From positions 3,038,001 through 3,102,000 of the forward strand of contig NZ_JAGINT010000002.1 in the NCBI RefSeq assembly GCF_017876295.1: a stretch of DNA of 64,000 nt, in the 5' to 3' direction. The translations under genes and the position numbers were made by a program. A model generated the notes under the pieces. It did no database searches and was not told the DNA's origin. It worked only from the letters and a program-made list of their open reading frames with translations. Positions 24,352 to 32,547 of the stretch are shown piece by piece; within the stretch, counting starts at the first letter, position 1; each line of letters begins with the position of its first letter. This DNA comes from Kribbella aluminosa (lineage in GTDB: Bacteria > Actinomycetota > Actinomycetes > Propionibacteriales > Kribbellaceae).

Positions 24352-25815
24352 TCACCTCGCCGCGGAGGCGAGGTAGCGAGAAGCCCGATGGTCGAGTTCG
24401 GTCGCTGCGGGGATGCCGCGGGCTCGGAACGGCGACAGCGCCGCGCGCATGTCGACGACAGTCTGACGCGTGCGGCCGGAGTGCACACCATCCATGACGT
24501 CGAGGGCAGTCGACCAGGTCGAGCAGGCTTCGTCGATCGCGCCCTGACGAGCCTGGACTGCGCCGAGGTATCCCAGGGTCACGGCGTGCGTGCGGGTGAA
24601 AGTCGCTGCCTTGCGGGTACGAACGCTGTGTCTGAACTGGGATGTCGCCGCGGTCAGATCGCCGAGGTCGCGCAGGGTACACGCGGTTTCGTGGGCGAGG
24701 CTGGCCTCGCCGAAGAAGAACACCCGACCGGGTTCGTCATCATTCTTGCTAGCGCTGGCGAGGTTGTCCTCAGCACGCAGCAGAGCCTTGGCGGCGGCAC
24801 TGCCGTCGCCAGCGGCCGCCAGCGCCCGGGCATGGACGACCTCGAGCAACGCCCGCTCGCGGGGACTTGCCAGGGTTGACCGTCGCCCGTCCAACGACGC
24901 CTTCGCGAGCTGGACGGCTTGGCGTGGGTGACCCAGGTCGACGGCCTGATGGGCCATCGCACGCAGGACGTGGCCAGCCAGCGGTGGGTCGTCGGCCTCG
25001 GCCGCGAGCTGGACGGCGACTGTGAAGTACTTCTGTGCGGTGGCGTGCTCAGCATTGTCGAATGCCATCCAACCACTGAGGTACGCAAGTTCGCCGGCCG
25101 TGGAGAACAGGTCCCGGCGAATGTCGGCGCTGGCGTGAGCGGCTCTCAGCGCGCTGGCGACTTCAGAGGTCAGGTACTGTGCCAGAGCGGTGCGTGCGTG
25201 CCCGCCCCCACGGCGCTGATCGAGCCGGGTGAACATGGCCGCCATCTCCTGGATCGCTTCCAGGTCACCGGCGCCGATCAACCGGCCGGTCCGAGCAGAG
25301 CGCTGGGCTCCGCGGCGCGCCATCGTGTCCCACCAGGCCTGTGAGGGCACCGCGAGTGCGGCCACCGAGTAGCCAGCGGCTCGTAGGACAGATCTGCGCT
25401 CGATGTCCACGTTGCCTCTTCCCAGATCGGCGAGCGTCGTCAGCGTATCTGCGGACCAATTCAGTGCTGCAGGCGGCTGCGGACCGGACAGGCCGATCTC
25501 GTCGACAGTGACGACCCTGCCGAGGCGTCGGGAAAGCGCCTCAGCCAGGATCGCCGGCGCGTCACCAGATGGCGTCGACCCCGCGACCCAATGTGAGACG
25601 TGGGACCTGCCCACCGAGACCAGGCGCTCGTTGCCGGCTTCGAAGGCGACTCGACCGACCGCGTGCGCGAGTTGGGCATGCGACCAATCTGCCTCGGCGA
25701 TGACGGCCGCGAGCTTGGCATTGCGGCGCGGTTCAGCGCCCGACCTTCTCGTTCGCTCGTTCACCGCTTTCACCACTCTCGACGTCCGAACAGGTGTCCC
25801 ACGCGAAGAAGCCAT
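24352..25815 (-). CDS. HTH/TPR transcriptional regulator (487 aa)
   Basis: The N-terminal HTH lies at about 30-100 (KLAAVIAEADWSHAQLAHAV ... VSVGRSHVSHWVAG). It is followed by the linker RRSVLRAAGYSVAALAVP typical of actinobacterial TPR regulators and a helical TPR region to the end (about 200-470). Such proteins often respond to peptides or small signals. An internal GTG start near residue 15 is possible because the first residues are not conserved-looking. It is divergent from the related gene at 25863 with a 47-base gap. Confidence 0.75.
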   Translation of the reverse strand: MASSRGTPVRTSRVVKAVNERTRRSGAEPRRNAKLAAVIAEADWSHAQLAHAVGRVAFEAGNERLVSVGRSHVSHWVAGSTPSGDAPAILAEALSRRLGRVVTVDEIGLSGPQPPAALNWSADTLTTLADLGRGNVDIERRSVLRAAGYSVAALAVPSQAWWDTMARRGAQRSARTGRLIGAGDLEAIQEMAAMFTRLDQRRGGGHARTALAQYLTSEVASALRAAHASADIRRDLFSTAGELAYLSGWMAFDNAEHATAQKYFTVAVQLAAEADDPPLAGHVLRAMAHQAVDLGHPRQAVQLAKASLDGRRSTLASPRERALLEVVHARALAAAGDGSAAAKALLRAEDNLASASKNDDEPGRVFFFGEASLAHETACTLRDLGDLTAATSQFRHSVRTRKAATFTRTHAVTLGYLGAVQARQGAIDEACSTWSTALDVMDGVHSGRTRQTVVDMRAALSPFRARGIPAATELDHRASRYLASAAR

Positions 25816-25862
25816 GGTTCGCTCTCATCGTAACGAAACCGGGTAGCAGAGGAGGGCGAGAG

Positions 25863-27230
25863 GTGCACGTGGTACGGCCAGATCCGCAGTGGTGGACCTC
25901 GGGCGTGCACGGGGGACGGCCATTGCGGGATTGCCTGGCCGAGCAGGACATCAAGTCGCTGTTCCTGTTCCTGAGGGATCGCGGCTACAGCAGGAGCGCG
26001 CTCGCGGCTGCGTCCGGTCTCACGGAAACCCGAGTGCGGAGCATTTCCCAGGGCAAGCAGTTGGTAACGTCGTACGAGGTCCTGGTACGTATCGCGGATG
26101 GCTTTGGAATCGACCGCGGCCTGTTGGGTGTGGGATCTCATGTGCCCAGTAGCGACACCAAGACCGATATCAGGCTGCGCGACCCGGGCGCAGTCCCAGG
26201 GTTCGTCGGATCACTGGCTGCCCTGGCGGTTGGCCCCGTTCCGGCTGAGTTGAGCGAGTACGCGGCTGCCAGGCACCCGGCCGCAGCCAGTCCCCCTGAG
26301 CGGGTTACTGCTGCCCACGTCGACCTGGTCCGCGCGGTCTGCGATGAACACCGCCAAATCGATGCCACGCGCGGCGGCGGATCCTGCCGGGACTCCGCAG
26401 CCAGCTACATCGCATGGGCGAGTGGCATGTTGGGCAGCAGATTCGAGACGGAACAGACCGAGGCGGACTTCAAGATCGCCTTGTCCGACATGTGCCAGGT
26501 CGCTGGGTGGGCCAGTCACGATCTCGGTGACGACGCTGCGGCCCGTCACTACCTGACTGCTGGGCTTGTCCTCGCCCGGGAGGTCAACGAACTCGCCCTG
26601 ATTGCTGGTGGTTTCTACCGTCTTGGCCGAGTCTCGATCCACCTCGGCCGGCCGCAGGAGGCGCTGCGGCTATGGCAACTCGGGCAGATCGTTGCCCAAG
26701 ACAGCGGGAACCTCGCTGCAGTCGCTGTCTTACATGCCAACGAAGCCTGGGCGTACGCCATGCTCGGCGCAGCGGACAGAGTGTCGGACTCGCTTGCGCG
26801 TGCTCAAGACGAACTCGGGCGGGTCGACGAAAGCACGGTCCCATCGTGGGCACGGTTCTTTCTGGCGCCCGCGGACCTTGATGGAATCTCAGGGGTCATC
26901 TATGGCTGCCTCGCCTCACACGTCGAACATCGGAACCGCTTCGCGGAGCGGGCGATCGATCATGCTGAACGCTCGTACGCGACGCGGGGCGCGGGAGAGG
27001 AGCGGAGCCGCACGTTTGATGCGATCAGTATCGCCACTGGCTACGTCCTCGACGCCCAGCCGGACCGAGCAGCGGCAACCGGACACCAGGCCGTTGACAT
27101 GGCCTTGGCTACTGACTCAGTCCGGGCTGCCGATCGGCTGCAGGCGATGGCGTCCTTGGCGCGTCCGTACGCCACACACAACGGGGTCAGCGGGGTGCTC
27201 GAACGCGTCAATGCGATGGCCAGCGCCTAA
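25863..27230 (+). CDS. HTH/TPR transcriptional regulator (455 aa)
   Basis: The HTH at about 25-80 (YSRSALAAASGLTETRVRSI, then EVLVRIADGFGI) precedes a long helical TPR-like region, with recognisable repeats such as AARHYLTAGLVLAREVNELALI. The GTG at 25863 has a textbook GGAGGG six bases upstream, so I prefer it to an in-frame ATG at 25794 that would overlap the divergent gene. Together with the gene at 24352 it forms a divergent regulator pair, so they may cross-regulate. Confidence 0.75.
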   Translation: MHVVRPDPQWWTSGVHGGRPLRDCLAEQDIKSLFLFLRDRGYSRSALAAASGLTETRVRSISQGKQLVTSYEVLVRIADGFGIDRGLLGVGSHVPSSDTKTDIRLRDPGAVPGFVGSLAALAVGPVPAELSEYAAARHPAAASPPERVTAAHVDLVRAVCDEHRQIDATRGGGSCRDSAASYIAWASGMLGSRFETEQTEADFKIALSDMCQVAGWASHDLGDDAAARHYLTAGLVLAREVNELALIAGGFYRLGRVSIHLGRPQEALRLWQLGQIVAQDSGNLAAVAVLHANEAWAYAMLGAADRVSDSLARAQDELGRVDESTVPSWARFFLAPADLDGISGVIYGCLASHVEHRNRFAERAIDHAERSYATRGAGEERSRTFDAISIATGYVLDAQPDRAAATGHQAVDMALATDSVRAADRLQAMASLARPYATHNGVSGVLERVNAMASA

Positions 27231-27274
27231 CGGCCTGAGGGCCGGTGGATCGACGTCGACCGGGGAGACCGTCC

Positions 27275-28429
27275 TCATGGCTCCAGCGAGGAATACATCG
27301 AGTTCCACCGCTCGTAGATCGCCGGGTCTGGGCGGTAGGAAACGATGGCTGACAACGGGATGTGCATGATGACGCCACCGGTCATCGCTACTTCCGCCCA
27401 CGGCTGATCGTTTCCAACTGGGTAGTGGCGGTGTGGGGCGAAGCGGACCACAGCATCGGAACGCACGACGTCGGCAGACTCATGTGGTTCCCAAGTCAGC
27501 CAACCTGACTTCGCAACCTGGGCGATCTCGACCAGTGCCCGATAGCTGTGTTCCGCGTCGGAGTCGTCAGCCACCCAGGTCTCTGAGTCGGCGTTCGTCG
27601 TTTGACGGGCGAGATGCACGACCTCGCTGATTGGAGGAAACCCTGTGATCGGGGCTGGCGCATCGACCACATCCGGCTTCCGCGACATCGCCCGCAGTTC
27701 GTCGGAGTCGAGCAGGTGATAGAGGTCGTGCACGCGTGGGGTCGTCGCGTCGGTCTCGGCATAGGGATGGACGACGCGGTCGGTGTTGAACGGTGTGAAC
27801 CAGCCTTCGACTGGCGGAAGCCACATGCCGAGCGAGCGTTGCATGGCAGGGTCATCTTCGACGCCGTCCATATCGTCGCTGAACAACAGCTCGAAGTTTG
27901 TGTCGTCCAGTATCAGGTCTTCTAGGCTCACGTCGTGATCGAGGCCGGCTTCGTCCATCAGGGTATAGGCGTACTTGCAGATCGCGTTGACGATGATCTC
28001 TTCGGCTATGCACGCGGGCCGATCACTCTTGGGGTTGGCCAGGTCGTGGCTGACCTTGACCGCGGAGACCAGGATCTTGGCGAAGAACTGCTGATCGTAC
28101 GAGGGCCGGAACCGAGGTGGGAAGTAGTTCCACACGAACGTATCGGCGTAGATCTCGGGATCGGGTGCGCCGTCCGGATCCATTTCGGCAGCGCCGATGG
28201 TCTGGATGTCAGCGATGCACTCATCGACGATGTGGATCGCTGCGAGGGTGACGGCGCCCAAGAGACGTCGCTCGATCAGTAGGTCCGCATCGCTTGGTGG
28301 GTTGTCGCCCCAGTCCCCGCGGTCGTCGGGCGAGCCCAGGTAGGCGATGTACGGGTTGCGGGCCCGATCAGCCAGATCGTCGAGGAGTTGAATCAGCGCA
28401 GGATCCGTCACCCGATCAGGCTGCCACAT
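27275..28429 (-). CDS. cargo protein of unknown function next to the integrase (384 aa)
   Basis: This soluble, acidic protein has no domain I recognise. Visible features are an Asp-rich N-terminal third, FVWNYFPPRFRPSYDQQFFA, and a C-terminal part with WLTWEPHESADVVRSDAVVR. It lies 11 bases downstream of the integrase in the same direction and probably shares its transcript. ATG 28429 is preferred because GAAGGTG is at good distance; GTG starts at 28438 and 28411 are alternatives. Confidence 0.65.
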   Translation of the reverse strand: MWQPDRVTDPALIQLLDDLADRARNPYIAYLGSPDDRGDWGDNPPSDADLLIERRLLGAVTLAAIHIVDECIADIQTIGAAEMDPDGAPDPEIYADTFVWNYFPPRFRPSYDQQFFAKILVSAVKVSHDLANPKSDRPACIAEEIIVNAICKYAYTLMDEAGLDHDVSLEDLILDDTNFELLFSDDMDGVEDDPAMQRSLGMWLPPVEGWFTPFNTDRVVHPYAETDATTPRVHDLYHLLDSDELRAMSRKPDVVDAPAPITGFPPISEVVHLARQTTNADSETWVADDSDAEHSYRALVEIAQVAKSGWLTWEPHESADVVRSDAVVRFAPHRHYPVGNDQPWAEVAMTGGVIMHIPLSAIVSYRPDPAIYERWNSMYSSLEP

Positions 28430-28440
28430 GATCCACACCT

Positions 28441-29871
28441 TCAGAGCAAATCGGGGTCGTCGAAGGCTCTTTCGAGCGCTTCGGCGGCGGCTGGGTTGGC
28501 GGCTCGACGGCCCATATACACATCTTGCGTGATCGAGACCTTGGCCTGACCCAGTTGGTCGGCAACTTGGCGGGCGGTGTGGCCGGCCTCGTCAAGGGCG
28601 GTGGCGGTGGTCTTGCGGAGGGCGTGAGAGCGGATCCAGGCGAGCTTGTCTGACTCGGCGGGTTGGATGGCCGCCTCAAGCTGGGCAAGCAGGTCAGGAC
28701 TGTCGTTGAGGTCGATGCCGTAGATCTTGACGAGGCTGGCAACAAGTGAGTCGTCGACCTTGATGCGGCCGGTTTCGACCAGCTCCACTCTGGTTTGAGG
28801 CCATCCGAGCGTGGCAGCTACCTGCTTGCGGGACATGCGCATCTTGCGGCGGTGCGTCTGGAGGGTAAGTCCGAGGTCGCGGCGGGCGGCGCTTCCGACG
28901 GGGGACAGGGCGGTGCGGAGGGAGCGGCGGGTGTTCGAGGGGTCGCGGAAGCCGCCGCGGGTGTCGGAGAAGATGGGGTTGTCGAGGCGGACGCCTGCAG
29001 CGAAGCGGGCGCGGAGTCTGGCGGTGGCCCAGGCGGGGAGGCTGAGGACCCGTTGGCCGGCTCGTGACTTGGTGGTCTTGCGGATCAGGCCGCCACCTGG
29101 CAGCCGAGCGATGGTGTGGGTGATTTTGACGGTGCCGGTTTCGAGGTTGACCTGCTCCCAGAGGACGGCGAGGGCTTCGCCGATGCGGACGCCGGTGCCG
29201 AGCATGAAGGTGGTCAGGTCGGGGAGGTCGGCTTGGACGGCTCGTTGGTCGGCGGCCAGGCTCTTGCGGAGGAGGGTGACTTCTTCGGTGGTGAGGGCTC
29301 GGGGTGGGTTCTTGGGTTTGGCTTCGATGGCGTCGACTTCGCGGACAGGGTTCACGGACATGGCGCCGTAGCGGACGGCGAGCTTCATAGCCCCAGACAG
29401 GATGGCGCGGCAGGTCTTGGCCGTGGGGGCGCCGGACGTGTTCTTGATCTTGGACAGGACGGTGTCGATGCGTGGGGTGCTGGCCTCGCCGATGCGGAGC
29501 TCGCCGACGGCGGGACGGATGTGGTTCTTGAGGGCGCGCCGGTAGGTATCCAGGGAGGTGGGGGAGCGTGTGCCGTCGTTGACCAGGCCCTCGAATCGCT
29601 TTTCCCAGAGGTCGAGCAGGTGGTTGATCTTGTGCATCGCGGTCAGCTCGCCCGACTGGCTGGTCTTCGCGCGGTCCTGGACCTTCTTCAGAAGTGCACG
29701 TTCGGCGGCGGTCTTGGTCTTGCCGAACGCGGACACAACGCGGACGCGGCCGTCGTGGTCGCGGAACTTCGTCTTTGCGCGGTAGGCGACAGGCTTGCCC
29801 TTGTCGTCGGTCCTCTCGACGCTGGCCGAGATGCTTCCCCAGCCTCCGATGGGCAGCGGTGGTCTCGACAT
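28441..29871 (-). CDS. int: tyrosine-recombinase integrase with inserted XRE-type HTH domain
   Basis: The integrase has 476 residues: an N-terminal AP2/SAM-like arm-binding part to about 190, then the catalytic domain with Arg229 (GTGVRIGEAL), Lys268 (KTTKSRAG), His416-x2-Arg419 (SHALRK) and Tyr452 (ITQDVYMGR). The usual second His is Gln442. Between the Lys region and the HxxR box, residues about 327-402 form a complete XRE-type HTH (HRRKMRMSRKQVAATLGW, VELVETGRIKV), an insertion of about 75 residues. It lies next to tRNA-Lys(CTT) and reads away from it, as expected for the enzyme that inserted the element there. Confidence 0.92.
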   Translation of the reverse strand: MSRPPLPIGGWGSISASVERTDDKGKPVAYRAKTKFRDHDGRVRVVSAFGKTKTAAERALLKKVQDRAKTSQSGELTAMHKINHLLDLWEKRFEGLVNDGTRSPTSLDTYRRALKNHIRPAVGELRIGEASTPRIDTVLSKIKNTSGAPTAKTCRAILSGAMKLAVRYGAMSVNPVREVDAIEAKPKNPPRALTTEEVTLLRKSLAADQRAVQADLPDLTTFMLGTGVRIGEALAVLWEQVNLETGTVKITHTIARLPGGGLIRKTTKSRAGQRVLSLPAWATARLRARFAAGVRLDNPIFSDTRGGFRDPSNTRRSLRTALSPVGSAARRDLGLTLQTHRRKMRMSRKQVAATLGWPQTRVELVETGRIKVDDSLVASLVKIYGIDLNDSPDLLAQLEAAIQPAESDKLAWIRSHALRKTTATALDEAGHTARQVADQLGQAKVSITQDVYMGRRAANPAAAEALERAFDDPDLL

Positions 29872-30115
29872 CTCAGGCCTCCAACCGGGGTGATGGTTGG
29901 CAGCTCAACGCTCGGCGCGGCTGAGAATCCGAGAAATCGGCAGCGACGCGAACCGATGTGACGTGACGCACAGTAATGGTGAACGAGAGGCGGCGAGGGC
30001 GACCTGAACAAGACCCTGGGCGCTCGCCACGAAGGGTGGATCTGGCAAAGGGGCACGTAAAGGGCCCGTGCCAGACATGACGAAACCCAGGACACTCGCG
30101 TGACCTGGGCTTTTG
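29872..30115. other. integrase leader and attachment-site flank
   Basis: There is no gene here. The part nearest the integrase carries a minus-strand CGTTGAGC motif (29903-29910) about 30 bases upstream of its ATG. A weak hairpin (GGCACG/CGTGCC) lies around 30055-30075. The element-chromosome junction should fall at or just inside the tRNA 3' end. Confidence 0.55.
30086..30109 (-). terminator. hairpin terminator behind tRNA-Lys
   Basis: Arms CCCAGG and CCTGGG, extended inward by CAC/GTG after one mismatch, enclose a four-base loop. On the minus strand the hairpin is followed by TTT. It starts seven bases downstream of the tRNA 3' end, so it probably ends the tRNA transcript. Confidence 0.7.
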
Positions 30116-30188
<73 letters not shown>

Positions 30189-30248
30189 TTGGTGGTGCTT
30201 TCGAACGAAGAGGATCGTAGCAGGGGGATCGGGGAGATGCGAAATCGG

Positions 30249-31796
30249 TTAGTGGGTGAGGACGGTCATCGCGGCGTTGTGGCCGCCGAGGCCGGAGACG
30301 GCGCCGCCGCGGCGGGCGCCGGAGCCGCAGATGAGGAGGTTGGGGGTGTCGGTTTCGGTGCCCCAGCGGCCGATGTCGGCGGGGGTGGTGGCCCAGGGCC
30401 ACTGGAGGTCGCCGTGGAAGATGTGGCCGCCGGGCATGCCGACGGATTCCTCGATGTCGTACGGCGTCTTGGCCTCGATGCAGAGGTTGCCGTTGGTGTC
30501 CCGGGCGATGCAGTCCGCGAGTGGTTCGGCGAGGTACGACTCGAGGCCGGCGAGCACCCGCCGGGTGGCCTCGGTGCGGGCCGAATCGTTGTCGGAGGCA
30601 AACAATCGGGCGGGGAAGTGCACACCGAACACGGTCAGCGTTTGGTAGCCCGCGGCAACCAGCTCGGGGGAGAGGACCGACGGATCGGTCAGCGAGTGGC
30701 AGTAGACCTCCGATGGCGGTACCGCCGGCAACTCACCAGCCAAAGCGGACTGGTACGCCGACTCCAGCTGGCTGTAGTCCTCGTCGATGTGGAACGTGCC
30801 GGCGAACGCGCGCGCCGGGTCGTCGCCCGACTTCAGCGCCGGCAGGTGGCGCAGCAGCAGGTTGATCTTCAGCTGCGACCCCTCCGGCTTCTCGACGCCG
30901 GCTTGACCACGTAGCGCAGCCAGCGTCGAAGGGGCGACGTTCGACAGCACCCAGGTGCAGTCCACGGACCGCTCGCCGTCGCCGCCGAGCCAGGTGACCG
31001 AGCCGCGCGTCCCGTCGACCTCTACGGAGGTGACTTCCGCGTTGGTGACCAGTGCGGCACCTGCATGTCGCGCGGCTGCAGCCAGCGCGTCAGTGACCGC
31101 TCCCATGCCTCCCACCGGTACCCGCCACTCGCCGGTGCCGTTGCCGATCAGGTGGTACAGGAAGCACCTGTTCTGGATCAGTGACTCGTCGTGCAGGCCG
31201 GCGAACGTTCCGATCACGGAATCGGTCGCGACGACGCCCCGGACGGTGTCGTCGGCGAAACGGCGCTCGATGGTCTCGCCGAGCGGTCGCTCGACCAGCT
31301 CATTCCAGAGCGTGCTGTCGACGCGGGAGCGGATCTCTGCGGCCGGCTGGAGCGGCTCGAGCAGTGTGGGTGCTACGGCTGCGGCCAGCGAGCCGACAGC
31401 TCCGTAGAAGTCGGTCCAGGCCTCGTACTCCGTGTCACTGCCCGTGAGCGCCCGGAACGAGTCCCTCGTGCCAGGGCCTTCCGGCCGCTCGACCAGCAGG
31501 CCGACGTCGCGGCCACCACGCCGCACCGGGGTGTACGACGCCACGGCGCGTGAGCGGAGGTCCAGGCCGAGCCCCAGGTCGGCGACGATCTTGTCGGGCA
31601 GGAGGCTCACCAGGTACGAGTACCGCGACAGCCGTGCGTCAACACCCGGGAACACTCGCTCGCTGACCGCTGCGCCGCCCGTGTGCGCCTGCTGCTCCAG
31701 GACGAGTGTGGAGAACCCGGACTGGGCCAGGTACGTGGCGGCCACGAGACCGTTGTGCCCACCGCCCACTATGACGACGTCGTAGAAGTCCTTCAT
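30249..31796 (-). CDS. FAD-dependent oxidoreductase, phytoene-desaturase-like
   Basis: The protein is 515 residues long with an N-terminal Rossmann motif VVIVGGGHNGLVAATYLA (about 6-23), the following Glu (VLEQQ) for FAD ribose, and the C-terminal FAD-binding GSGARRGGAVSGLGGHNAA. This is the COG1233 carotenoid-desaturase-like flavoprotein group, which oxidises diverse lipids and isoprenoids; the substrate is unknown. The frame is open far upstream, but the Rossmann motif places the start at 31796, which overlaps the TenA stop as ATGA. Confidence 0.88.
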   Translation of the reverse strand: MKDFYDVVIVGGGHNGLVAATYLAQSGFSTLVLEQQAHTGGAAVSERVFPGVDARLSRYSYLVSLLPDKIVADLGLGLDLRSRAVASYTPVRRGGRDVGLLVERPEGPGTRDSFRALTGSDTEYEAWTDFYGAVGSLAAAVAPTLLEPLQPAAEIRSRVDSTLWNELVERPLGETIERRFADDTVRGVVATDSVIGTFAGLHDESLIQNRCFLYHLIGNGTGEWRVPVGGMGAVTDALAAAARHAGAALVTNAEVTSVEVDGTRGSVTWLGGDGERSVDCTWVLSNVAPSTLAALRGQAGVEKPEGSQLKINLLLRHLPALKSGDDPARAFAGTFHIDEDYSQLESAYQSALAGELPAVPPSEVYCHSLTDPSVLSPELVAAGYQTLTVFGVHFPARLFASDNDSARTEATRRVLAGLESYLAEPLADCIARDTNGNLCIEAKTPYDIEESVGMPGGHIFHGDLQWPWATTPADIGRWGTETDTPNLLICGSGARRGGAVSGLGGHNAAMTVLTH

Positions 31797-32455
31797 CCCA
31801 CCGGCCAATCGAGCGTGTGATAAGCGGCGTCCCAGAACATCCATTCGTAGCGGCACGTCGTAGCGAAGTGCTGGTGACAACGTTCCCGCTCCGCAGTGCC
31901 GACGTCCAGTGTGTCTGTCACCGCAAGCACCTGCTCGACCACGACGTCGAACTCCTCCGAGCCGTACGTCGCGATCCACTTCGCGTACAGCGGGTCCGGT
32001 GACGACTGCTTGAGCAGCTCCCGCCCCACGCCCCGGTAGATCCAGTAACAGGGCAGGACGGCGGCCACGGCCTCGGCGTACGTGCCTGTGGCGCACACAG
32101 CCGTCAGATAGGACATGTACGCCGTTGTGGTCGGCCCGGAACCAGCCGCGTCCACGTCGGCTGCCGTGAGGCCGAGAGACTCCAGCAGCGACGTGTGCAG
32201 CTCTCGCTCGACTGCGATCGCGTTGGCGGCGTGCAGCGCGAACATGCTGACCGCGTCCTCGTCGGGCGCCCGTGCCGCGACCAGGCTGAGTGCCCGCGAG
32301 TACGCGCGCAGGTAGTGGCTGTCCTGCGTGATGAAGTACCGGAACGCGTCGTGGCCCAGGGTCCCCTCGGTCAGGCCGGTGATGAACGGGTGCCGGACGA
32401 TCTGGTCGTACACAGAGGCGGCACCGCGGTCCCACAGCTCGCTGGAAAACGTCAT
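31793..32455 (-). CDS. tenA: TenA-family thiaminase II-like protein
   Basis: The 220-residue helical protein matches the TenA pattern: HPFITGLTEGTLGHDAFRYFITQDSHYLRAYSRAL (split: HPF, FRYFITQD), CYWIYRGVG and the final YEWMFWDAAYHT. TenA enzymes hydrolyse aminopyrimidine breakdown products of thiamin; related proteins have other roles. GAGGAG precedes the ATG at 32455. It is translationally coupled to the FAD enzyme, and no TPP riboswitch is visible upstream. Confidence 0.85.
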   Translation of the reverse strand: MTFSSELWDRGAASVYDQIVRHPFITGLTEGTLGHDAFRYFITQDSHYLRAYSRALSLVAARAPDEDAVSMFALHAANAIAVERELHTSLLESLGLTAADVDAAGSGPTTTAYMSYLTAVCATGTYAEAVAAVLPCYWIYRGVGRELLKQSSPDPLYAKWIATYGSEEFDVVVEQVLAVTDTLDVGTAERERCHQHFATTCRYEWMFWDAAYHTLDWPVG

Positions 32456-32547
32456 CCCCACTCCTCGCCGTCGACTGCCACCGACCCTATCCACAGAGCG
32501 CGCACGGATCACGAGACGCAGCTCACCTCGACGCCCTACTCTGAAGC

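Noticed and set aside
1-30115. pSAM2-type (FtsK/TraB double-stranded DNA) conjugative element
   Set aside because: A MobF relaxase, VirB4 and VirD4 ATPases and VirB6 are present, so this is a T4SS-type ICE; no RepSA or TraB-type gene is seen.
31797-32435. Upstream extension of the FAD-oxidoreductase frame
   Set aside because: It is Arg/Gly-rich shadow sequence of the TenA gene; the Rossmann motif marks the true start.
32456-32547. TPP riboswitch before tenA
   Set aside because: No conserved THI-box stems are visible in the short leader.
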